This document shows positions 20,934 to 32,900 of a DNA stretch of 64,000 nt, piece by piece. Every line of letters starts with the position of its first letter. The first letter of the stretch is position 1. The stretch is from Mesorhabditis belari. Taxonomy: Eukaryota > Nematoda > Chromadorea > Rhabditida > Rhabditidae. Under the pieces are notes generated by a model, which was not told the origin of the DNA, searched no databases, and saw only the letters and a list, made by a program, of their open reading frames with translations. A program made the position numbers and the translations under genes. Location of the stretch: positions 744,001-808,000 of the forward strand of contig CAUEEP010000733.1 in the NCBI GenBank assembly GCA_958450365.1, written 5' to 3'.

Positions 20934-23900
20934 ATGATGGACACAATGGATGCGAAGCCTCCGCTGATCGATTTGGATTTGAATGGATTGGCCTCCGTTC
21001 TCTCAATACCCGCCTCTGGCAGTAATCACGATTGTTCACTTTGCTCGAAAACTTTCCCCAGCTCGAAACTCCTTCAACAACACCAGCAAACGTTTCACAC
21101 GGATAAGGTGAGTATTTCAAATGAAATTTAATAGTAAATATGAGTTTAAAAATGTAGATCTATAAGTGTTGGATTGACAATTGTTTATCAGTTAAGAAGT
21201 TTTTTCGATTTCAATTCAAATATAGCTGATAAAGATGCTAGGTAGAGCTGTATTCACTGTCCAAATGACAGCTTTAATAGGTTTATTTGTATATTCTTAT
21301 ATCTATTAACCGGATTCCTTTTCTTTCAACTGTAATTTTGCGTAGAAGATAGAAGATGCTATTTAGAATTGTATTCACTGTCCAAATGACAGCTTTAATA
21401 GGTTTATTTGTATATTCTTATATCTATTAGCTGGATTTCTTTCCTTTCAACTGTAATTTTGTGTAGAAGATAGAAGATGCTACGTAGTAGTGCATTCACT
21501 GTCCAAATGACAGCTTTGATAGGTTTATCCATATATTCTTATATCTATTAACCGGATTTTCCATCTATCCTTTCCTTTCAACTGTAATTTTGCTGAAAGC
21601 TTGTCAAATATGCAAACGATATTCGGTATTCTGCATTGGATACATAGAAGGAAAAAGAGAAAAGGGGAGCTCAATACAACCTAATGGTGGGCCGGGAGGG
21701 AGATTGAGATGAGAGACAAATGCAAAAGGGGTACACAGAAAATCAAAAGAGATATTCTAAAGGGATTTCTGGATCGAATACAAGTAAAAGGGATTACTGT
21801 TGTAACAAGTTTCAATCAAAAATTTTACTATAAACTTTTGATGAACCAGAAACGAAAATGAAAAAGTCGTAGACAAGTGATCAACTCTTCAACAAAACTC
21901 TTTGCTTGCCTTGAGCTTGAGTTTATGAACGATATTCTAACATGAGTTCCAGAAATGGGAAATTTATGACTAACAAGTGATAGTTGATCATTTTAACGTC
22001 ACAATGGCTTTGTACAGGTTTTGTTCCTGTTAGCCTAGCAAAAGTCTAGTCAACCATTTCGTCACAATAGCACAATGGCTAGCTCTGTAGATTTATAGAT
22101 TGAATTTCTTGAATCCCTGAGTTTAAATTACAATTTAATGCAGCTTAGCACATCAGTTAGTTTGGTTCGTTTCTTGTTGCTAAAGTGGTTGGCTAGCTCT
22201 AGCACTTTCTTTGACTTATTTATCCGTCCAGTAAACCTAAGCCCAGCAAACTTATCTATCATCTTTCGTCAGTCCATTCACTTTTCTGATCCAACTAATT
22301 GCAAAAGAGTGTACAGATGGTCGTTATTGGCAATCTCAAATCTTTCTCTTTCTCTTCCTCTTCCCTTTTCTTTGACTGTCTTTCACAGAAATGTTTACTG
22401 TAAGGCAAATAAGAGAGATGATTGTAGTGAGAAAAGAAAAGAAAAAGAGTTATTGAGAACACATGGATGCATGCAAAATGATGACAGCTGGGAGAAAAGG
22501 GAAATCAGGGAATGTTGCCATTCTGAGGATGATCTGGTTGAGAATGAGATTGGTAAGGTTTAGTAATTTGATCAATTGATCTAATAACTTTTGATCAATT
22601 GATCAGTTACAACTTAGCACATCAGTTAATTTGATTCATTTCTTGTTGCTACAGTGATTGGCTAACTCTAACACTTTCTAGATAACTAGTTTCTCTTAAC
22701 TCCATTACAGTATCCAATTCGATAAGCATAACAGTAAAGTTTTATAGTTATCCTTGATAGAATTCGATTTCTCTGCTTTCCTGAAGAACCTGTACAACCA
22801 TTTTCGTTAAACAGGCTCGGCTTCTATTGAAGACCAAACCCAATCCTGTCATTGATCTATCTCCTCACTCCTTTCAATCCTCATCCCCTTCTTTTCCTAA
22901 CCCTTTGGCCCATTCCCTTTACTTTCCAATATCGGGACGAATCTCTCCTTTGGGGCCTTTTTCTAGCAAAGGGAAAGGAGGCGGTGTGGCGTGTTGTGCG
23001 CATGACTAGTGCCCATCGGGGGAATCGAAAAGAAGGGGAACCGGGCAAGAGAAGGCCCCTAGCTAGAGAAGGGCCTTACAGAGCCCCGATCGAGGCCCCC
23101 TTCTCCTCCTTTCAGTCTGTGGAAAGTAGGCACAAGCCGATGAGAGAGACTCTTCCCCTTTTTCCCTGCCAAACACAGCCAGCGTGTTTATGCTCAGTGC
23201 TCCTTTCCCTCGATCTCTCTTTTCAGTCACTCAAACTGCCAGAAGACGTCAAGCTCTTTTCTGAGGCTTACCGTGAGGAATGGGTAGTTGATGGGGGGAA
23301 AAGTAGGGAAACTAAAGGGAAATGCTACTTTTAATACTGTGAGGAATGGGTAGTTGATGGGGGGAAAAGTAGGCAACTAAAGGGGAAATGCTATTTTTAA
23401 TAAATAGGGTGTCTTCTAGGAATAGAAAATAGAAAATTGCATGTGATTTGAAATCAAACTGTCTTCAGAAAGTCATAGACAAGTGATCAACTCTTCAACA
23501 AAACTCTTTGCTTTCCTTGAGCTTGAGTTTATCAACCATATTCTAACATGACTTCCAGAAATGGGAAATTTATGACTAACAATTGATAGTTGATCATTTC
23601 AACGTCACAATGGCTTTGTACAGGTTTTGTTCCTGTTAGCTTAGCAAAAGTCTAGTCAACCATTTCTAAACCCAAAAATTGATCACCATTTTCTCGGCCT
23701 AGTCCCCCAGTGAGCTAGAGTTGGATGGCTGTGTGAAAAGGGGCAACTCATCGGCACCGACCGGCTGAGCTGAGGATGTGAAAGGAGAAGACTGAAAGGA
23801 AAGAAGAAAGAGAGAAGGAGAAAGAGAAGAGACGCGCATCTCTCCGTCTAATTTAGCGCCTCAGGCGATCCCTGTGCTTTCCCTATCCCTTCTCACCCTA

Positions 23901-26900
23901 TCTTCCTATCTTCCCTTCTTCCCCTTCTTCAAGGTCTGTAGGGGTCGTCTCCTCTCGAAAATAATTGCTTCTTCGGTGTTGTGAAAGGAATTTGATGCCA
24001 CATTTAGAGTGGCGTACTTGGGATGAGAGTCCAGATAGATCTGTAAGCTTCAAACTATTCTATAGTTGTTCTGAAATTGAGTAAAGCCTGGGACAAGGTC
24101 TTCAATTGGTCAAGCTTTGAAAACTCTTGTATTGATCTTGGGAAATGAGGTTCAGAATCGACTTTGAATTGGAAAATGATCATTAGTTTCACAGCAATTG
24201 TTGATTTTGATTGAAATGCGTTTATCCAATAGCTTCAGACTGTTGAAAGGTGAATTTTAGGTTGGTGATCAAGTTCTGATCTAGTCCAGAGTTCATAAAA
24301 CAAAATTATTCCAGTGTACAATGCTTTCTGGGATTTTGAAATAAGTCAAATCGTTGAAATGCATAAAAAAAGAAAGTCTAGACGATTTTTCTGCAACTCA
24401 CAAACTCTTCTACCCAAAACCTTATTTATTTCCTTCAATTGCAGGCCTTCGTCTGCGAGATTTGCGGGAAAGCTTTCCGTTTCCGCTCAAATCTTGCCGA
24501 GCATCGATCCGTTCACACAGCTCTCAAGCCATTTGTATGCAAATTTTGCGGGAAATCCTCTCGACTAAAAGGTGCTACAGAGATTCTTGAGAATCTTGAT
24601 CAATTATCAATCAATTTTTAGGCAATCTAACAAAACATATCTTGAAACATCATAAAAAGGAGCAAAATGAGCAAATAGGCATCGATGATATCATCATTAA
24701 AAAGGTTTGTTTAAAGAAAATCGTGTTTTTCTTCAAAAATCTTACTTCTTTGTTGCTTCCTAACTTCTTAGGCTTAGGCTTAAGCTTAGGCTTAAGCTCA
24801 GGCTTAGGCTTAGGCTTAGGCTTAGGCTTAGGCTTAGGCTCAGGCTCAGGCTTAGGCTTAGGCTTAGGCTTAGGCTCATTTAATTCCAAAAATCCATGTT
24901 CACTCACCCGATTTCTGTACTTTTTTCTTGTTAGGCCGGGTATTTCACCAGCGGAAAAACTCCGATTTTCAAATGTTTAGGGCAAAAAATCGGTGAAAGA
25001 CCCGGCCGCGGTCGATTTTCTGGAAAAATCGATGTTTGTCATCGGCCCAACCAAGGTATTTTCGTGTCCTTGGTGTTGTGAAAAAGAGAAATTTTTGTGC
25101 TTTTCCGTTTCCTTTTAAAAATCCTAGAAATCATAGCAGAAGTTGTTGGTTTAGATCAGAGTTTTTAGCCATCTGGCAGGCACATTGTAGTCTTACAAAG
25201 CTACCGTTTTGGTATGCTGGATTCTAAGACAAAAAATACTGGCTACTGTACTGAATTGCGTACTAAACGGAAAAGAACCAAATCTCTATGTTGCCTTGAC
25301 ATTGATTGCATTCTGTTTTTGCTGTGAATCGTTAAATTTGCTAAAAATTGATCCAAATTTTCAGGGAGCTCCACCCCAAGAAGTCCCTGTCTCACTCTTA
25401 CCGAAAGCCGAAAATGAATCACCGGAAAACTATGAAAAGTGGGTTCTAGATTCAACAAAATATAGGGTGCGCTCCAGATCGGAGATTTGATCCATTTCTC
25501 TATTCCCTGTGCCATCCCGTGAGGGGTTGTTGTGGGTGAAGAGGGTTGATCTCATTTGCGCGAAGACGAGAAGGACCTTTAGAGAAGGGGCGACAGGAGG
25601 CTCTTTCTAAAGGGGTCTGTCTGAAATTTGACAGAGATTGGGGCAAGGGGAAAGGATCTTGAAGCTAGAATGGAAAATGAGATATCTGTTATCTACGTTA
25701 GGTTAGCGAGTTAGCTAGATTTTCTAAAGACACGCCATTACCTACCTTATTTATTAATAGTGTAAAAGGTTATTTTAGGAAAACACAGGCTGCGTTAAAA
25801 GTGACGTTTCTTGTCGAAAACAAACTAAATTTACAAAAAATCAAACAAGAAAGCCAATTTAGAATATTTAAAACAAAAAAGAATAGCAATAGATACACAA
25901 AATGTTCTCCGTTTGCTTCAATACATTTCGTTTTCGTTTTCGAACTATGGTTGAGATACATTAGGCACATCAGGCCCGTTAATGAACTAGCTAAGCCAGC
26001 CAGCCAGCCTTTCAAAGCCAGCCAGCCAGCCATTACCTACTTGGTTAGTGTAGAAGGTATTACTTTAGCTTTAGGTCATCAAAAGCCCACTCAAAAGACT
26101 CAAAGCTTAAAGCGACTTTGAGCTTTTTAACTGATTTGAATCTGGTACTGGAGATACGACTCTTTGCATTTTCCCATATTCAGTGATTATATCAATTTGG
26201 GGAGTGGGACAACTCTGGGAGTGAGACGAAAAGGTCGCATTTGTCTCACTCCCTCAATTTGCCCCTTTTTATGCAGCTCCGAGATGATTGTTATCCGTTC
26301 ATTGTCGATCTCCATTCTTGCACTTGCAAAATTACTTTTAATTTCTTAAAAGTAATACAAAAATATTAGAAAAACATAAAAATTGGTTTAAAATATGAAA
26401 CGATAAAAGATATAGGTCTTTTAATAAACCCTGAGCTCTAAAGAAACTCAATCTTCTTCTAATTAGTTTTCCAATACATTTCTAAGTACAGCTATTTGTA
26501 CTATAGTGCTATAAAATGAATTTTTTATCAGTTAACTTTATAAAGAAATCTCTCAATTTCCAGAGCCATCCTTCTCTCATTCGGCTTCGATCAAGGCACA
26601 ATGGATTTAACAGAAAATGGAGAGGAAAACGGAGTCGACAGTCCAGAAGGTACACAAATATTGGAGGGGGATTTTCTGTAAAATTTAATATCCTCCAAAT
26701 TGTTGGACTGTCTCGGTGTAGTGAAAAGGGATGAATGGAAAGGGTAAAAGAGAGGGGGGGAAAGAGAAGCCCGTGAATAGTCCCCATAGTGATCACCCGC
26801 TTATTTCGATGGCACTGTATTCCCCCCACCCTTTTTGGGATATTCAATCCGGAACACTGCTTATCCCTTTTCCCAGATTCGAGAGGGATTTCCTGTAAAT

Positions 26901-29900
26901 CTCTACATTTTCAGCAAAGAATTTTTGTAATCTGGATAACAGGGGACCATTTTATAGAAATAAAACTATGTTTTTAGCTACAATTACGACAATTAGACTT
27001 TCTCTATAAGAGAAGCTTTCTCTACAAGAGAGGCTTTCTCTACAAGAGAAGCTTTCTCTACAAGAGAAGCTTTCTCTACAAGAGAAGCTTTCTCTACAAG
27101 AGAGTCTTTCTCTATAAGAGAGTCTTTCTCTATAAGAGAGGCTTTCTCTACAAGAGAGTCTTTCTCTCACCAAGAAATTTTCCTAGCCACCCGGTTTTTG
27201 AGCTCAAATTTTACCCAAAAACTTTTTTGAAAACAAGCTTTTGTTAAACTGGATAGCACACAGGGTAATAGACTTATTTAAATAAATTTTCAATGTAAAT
27301 CCTATCAAATTGGATAGCACACAAGGCAATGACAGCTATTTTAACAAACTTTTCTGTATTCTAGAAATTTTCCAAATATCATTTTCTCTAATCCTGGCAG
27401 GCATTTGGAAAATTGCAGAAGTTTTGACTGATGAAAGGGAAGAGAAGAGAACCGGTACTCGGAATTTCTAATCAAGGCCATGGAAAAGGAAAAAGGGGCA
27501 CAGATCTCCCATCGTCCACCTCTTTCTTGGGAAAGGGGAGAGAGATGGCCCCCGAGGGTCCTTTTTCTTCTCTTCAGACCAGCTTTAGAAGGGTTTGCGC
27601 CCCGAATGCGCGCATTATGCATCACATTGCATATTCCAACTCTTTCTCTCAATCCTCTTCACTTAAAGAAGCCAAAAGTTCATCTTTCTGACTTTCTAGA
27701 AAACATTGTATGAATAGGAAATTGGAAATATTAAAGCCAAAGAGAATTATAAAGAAAAACAGATCAAATAAATAAACAAAACTTAAGATTATGTCAATGA
27801 CTCAATGAAGCAAGATTTAGACATCGTTTCCCAATAAGCAATAGGAAAAGAACCGATAAAAAGCAATACAATGTGCTCTTTGATCTTTCTGACTTTCTGG
27901 AAAACATTGTATTAATAGGAAATGGGAAATATCAAAGCTAAAGAGAATTATAAAGAAAAACAGATGAAATAAACAAACAAAACTTAAGATTATGTTAATG
28001 ACTCAATGAAGCAAGATTTAGACATCGTTTCCTAATAGGCAATAGGAAAAGGACTGATAAAAAGCAACAGAATGTGCTCTTTAATCTTTCTGACTTACTG
28101 GAAAACATTGTATTAATAGGAAATGGGAAATATCAACGCCAAAGAATGATTTCTAAAGAACTTAAAATGATGCCAAGATCTAACCCAAAACTTTGGTGTT
28201 TAAATTGTCAATTTTCAGACACAGCATCAATGACCGACTCAGCAATGAAGCAAGATTTAGACAGCGACATGTCCGCTGCAAGTCCACTACCACACAACTC
28301 AACGGTAACTAAACATCGAATCTTAAACCTAGTCTTAACGAATCTTCCATAAACAATTCTTATTTCTAGATCGGCGGCGCGGCTTCTCTGCATGCCCTTC
28401 TCGCTTCCGTTTGCACTTCACCACCACAACAACAACGCGACAAAACCCAATCACCCCCGATTCTCGCAAATTTGATTCACAGTTTTGCCATCTCTTCACC
28501 ATCAAACAGTACAAAAACTGAGCCAAACGCGAAAACGCAATGCAACGAGTGCGGGAAACATTTCCGGAAAGGTGAGTGTGGAGATGGGTAATTGAAATTG
28601 ATAAGAAACAGTCAAATTTGATGATTTCTAAACAGTTTATGGGGTAATTAAAGGAATTGAAATTGAAATTGATGTTTGCTACATAGTTTAAGCATAACCA
28701 ATTGGGTAATTAAACCATAGTATTCATCGTTTTTGGTTTTAAATTTCTTTCTAAACGAGCTATAATTAAACGAAACGATTCTCAAAACATTTCAAGACCA
28801 GATTCTTTTTATCAAAAGTCCAACTTTTCTCTCTCTCTCTCTCATAATCCCCATTTTCAATTATTCCAATTATTTGAGATTAATATTTTGTTAGATTTAG
28901 TTGCCTAGATTTTCGTTTGGTATTTTTGCATGACAGGTTGATTCTCTGAGACAAAACCGTATCCATGGATTCATGGATATGCAGCTCTTTCCAAAGATTT
29001 TCCCCTTTTGTACAAAAGAAGGCAATATTATATTGCCATGAGGTTTTTCAGGGGAGATTAGTACAAAAAAAAAAAAGTTGATTCTCATGTTTTTGTAGGG
29101 ATTTCACTCTTGTACTTTTCAAAGAAAGAGATTCGGATTTTTTGGGGCAGATCACGGGATACAGTTTTGTCGAATCACTCCCCCACAAAACACAAGTTTA
29201 AAGTGAGATTTTGTAGATTGAACAACTTTAAGTTTTACAGGTTTAATTTTAACAAGTGCTCGACTTATCAATTTGTAGAGAAAAGTGAGATTTTTGGGAT
29301 GTTAAACCTATAAAACTTAAAGTTTTTTATTTTACAAGTGCTCGACTTATCAATTTGTAGAGAAAAGGCAAAAAAGTATTGATCTTTGAAAGCTGCTTAG
29401 TATTCATTGTTTTTCTATCAATTTGTTTCCTAAAGATATCCATTCTTTTCATTTCACAAGAGGTAATTCTTGAGGCGTTTTTTTTTTTCTGACTATGAAA
29501 ACCGTCACCCATTGAAAAGACAACTGTTGCTCGAGGGAAATCCGGGGGTTGAGAGCTCGAGATTGACAGAAAAGGTGGAGGGAGATCAGGGAAAAGAAAA
29601 CTGTAATGTGAATGAGATTGGTGAATCATTTCTTGTGAAATAAGTAAAGACAAAAGCTTGTAATATGATCTGATTGAAGTTTGACGTCAAATTTGAGGGA
29701 AATCTCGATTGCTTAGCTCGAAAACTCGTGAAATTAGCCGGATTTAACTGAATTTGACTGAATTTTAATGAAATTTACTGAATTTGACTGGAATTAACTG
29801 GAATTAACTGAAATTTACTGAAATTTACTGAAATTAACTGGATTTAACTGAATTTGACTGAAATTAACTGAAATTAACTAAAAAATTGGCGAAACTAGTG

Positions 29901-32900
29901 AACAAATCTAGTGATAAGCTTTCTAGTGTTGATAAGAACAAATGTTGAGGGTTAAACTGTAAAGTGGACTGTAAAATGGACTGTAATTTGTAGTAGAAAG
30001 GAAAAGAGTCAAATCAGTGTTATTTCAACCGGTTCTTACTATTATTAACTAGAAGCCAAAAAAGGATTTGGATCTTCTGAACAAGAAACATTGCCAGAAC
30101 TGAAGAAATGCCAGTACTGCCAGAACTAAGCCTGAGCCTAAGCTTGAAGCCTAGTTTGACCCACTATTGCTCGAACAATCAGGTAAAGCTGATTGTGAAT
30201 GAAAGCTTTTCAATAGCTTTGCTGCTTGCAATGCTTATTTTCAAACTTCAACGAAATCCCATCAAATCTAGACTCTCAAGCTCAATTCCCTTTAAAAAAA
30301 GCCCATTTGATTGCTCTCAATTATTGTCTCTCTTTGTCTTTTTGTTTTCATTTTTCTTTTTAATGATGAGATCTAAGATTTGACAGAGCCAATTAGATGC
30401 CTTCTCTTTTCTCCTTTCATTTTCTTCTCAATCTCGACTCACTCATGAATAGTGATGTATGCAAATCAGCCTCACTCTTTCACTCTCAACACAGCCATTT
30501 AATACAATAGCTTTCACGATAAAGGTACAAATGGAGTACGGGAGGGAGATTGGGCAAAGCCAAGCAAAGCAAAGCAAAGCAGAGTTCTGTAAATCGAGAA
30601 TTTCAATCCATTTTGCTTAATCTTGAATCTCTAAGACAAGTTTTGAAGACTTGCACTCGTTTTTGCAAGCTCTTTGAACTTTGAATTGAGATAAAGCCGA
30701 TTTTTAGAAATCCTGGAAAGCACAACTGAGTTAGGCGAATTTTTGAAAACCTTGAATCTATTCTTAGCTTCTTTCCTCTATCCTCAACCTATGCACTCGA
30801 CAATCACACAGTTAGCTTGTTGTTGTGACTTGCCTCCGAATCTCTTCCCCTTATCTCTTTCCTATTCAATCGACAGTCGTGTTGTCGACCCTTTCCCCCT
30901 TTCTTTTCCTTTTCTTTTAAATAGATTTGCACCAACTGTCGCCATTGTCAATCCCTCACTTTCCCTGAAGTCTTATCTTTTCTTTCTTCACAAATAAACC
31001 CATTACAGTCACAAGGGGGGCATCTATTGAAAGAATTGTAATAAAGGATTTAAAAAGCTTTGAAATTAGGTAAACGATTCAAGTCCAAAAAAGAATTCTA
31101 TCATATTCAAGTTGTTGTTCAAGCTTGATTCAGAATCAAAGGATTGACCTTTCTGTCAATCCCTCACTTTCCCTGAAGTCTTATCTTTTCTTTCTTCTCA
31201 AATAAACCCATTACAGTCACAAGGGGGCATCTATTGGGAGAATTGAGCTTTGAAATTAAGTAAAAGATTCAAATCCAAATACAGAATTCGCACTAATTTT
31301 TGATTGTTGTTGAAGCTTGATTCAGAATCCAAGAATTGACTATCTGAGGATTGACTATCCAAGGATTGACTAATCCAAGGAGTATCTTGAACTTAAGCCA
31401 ACTTTATGAAAGTCATTCTAATCCTTTAAATCTCAACTTTAAGTAGTTTATTTGAGTTCAATTAGCATTACAATTAAGTAAGTTGTTAGTTAGAATTCTA
31501 TACAGAATTCTATCATATTCAAGTTGTTGTTGAAGCTTGATTCAGAATCCAAGGATTGACTATCCGAGGATTGACTAGCCAAGGATTGACTAATCCAAGG
31601 ACTATCTTTAACTTAAGCCAACTTTATGAAAGTCATTCTAATCCTTTAAATCTCAGCTTTAAATAGTTTATTTGAGTTCAATTGACATTACAATCAAGTA
31701 AGTTGTAAGTTTTGAGCTTATTTCTTTTAGTATTTGTTGGTTCAATTACCTAGCAGAGTTTTAAATTGAGTAAATAACGAAATTCTTGAATTTCTATAAC
31801 TCTTACAATTAGTTAACCGGTTCAATTACCCAATTTAAACTGAAAAATGAAAGAATCTGAACAATTCTCTTTGAAAGCCCTAACTATAGCCAAGCTGGAA
31901 CTCTCGAGATTCAAAATTCAAAGTTGTTTATGTCTTGTGTGGGGATCGTGGACCGGGAATGACTTTTTGACAGACACACAGTGTGCAGTCAGCCAGCTGA
32001 GCCAGCTGATGGAGAAAGAGCTGTGTACGAAAGAGTGGTTTACAGTGGAATGGCCTCTTTCTATACCTTTCTATCTTTGCAATATCCATCCATTCAACAT
32101 CTTTTCCCTTTCTCTTCTCCAAACCGTCCTTCTTTCTCTTCAAATGGGAGTTTTTGTGCCCCTTTAGTCTTTTAGGATTCCTTTTAGTCTTTTCCTCTTC
32201 ATCCAATCCATCCCAACTCCCAACTTATGGCTTTTTGAAGAAAAATCTGGTATTGAGATGAAAGTTATATGAAATTTGGACAGACAGAAAAGCTAGAAAT
32301 CTTGATTCCATCAACAGATTCGATAGCAACAGCAATTCTATTATCTCAAAAGTTTTTAAGCTATTTTTAGTCACTTTAAAGATCAATTTTCTTAGCTTTT
32401 CTTCAAAACAAAAAGCTCTATAACTTTTTTCAAGAGGCTTTTTCAATTAGTCTACGAGTTTTACTCATTTATCAAGCAAAGAATAACATTTTGTCTTATG
32501 GTGCTAAAGATTTAGCTTCACAATTTCAACATAACAAATCTTATTCTAGTTGAACATACAAAAGTGAAATTTAGCAATTCTATTTATCTCAAAATCGGAG
32601 AGATCCAGTGAATACATTTCCAAAAATCCTTCAAAAAACTTATGGCTTTTTGAAGAAAAATCTCGTATTGAGATGAAAGTTATATGAAATTTGGACAGAC
32701 AGAAAAGCTAGAAATCTTGTTTCCATCAATAGATTCAATAGCAACAGCAATTCTATTATCTCAAAAGTTTTTAAGGAGTTTCAAGTGACTTTTAACAATC
32801 AATTTTCTTAGCTTTTCTTCAAAAAAGGCTTTCTTTTTTTTGATTTTAATAACATTCGCTCATTATAATTCGTTTTACCGTACGCCAAAACGGAGAGGAG

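Noticed and set aside
22138..22563. 141-codon open frame in zinc-finger intron 1
   Set aside because: No domain, no signal of selection, Lys/Glu-rich end from purine bias, and it overlaps a GC-richer island open in other frames.
24768..24876. A true chromosome end
   Set aside because: The array is short, imperfect and followed by coding exons of the same gene on both sides.
31811..31836. GGTTCAATTACCCAATTTAAA resembles the SL1 spliced leader
   Set aside because: No donor, Sm site or snRNA-like fold follows, and TTGGTTCAATTACC recurs nearby in AT-rich repeat DNA. Treated as chance similarity.
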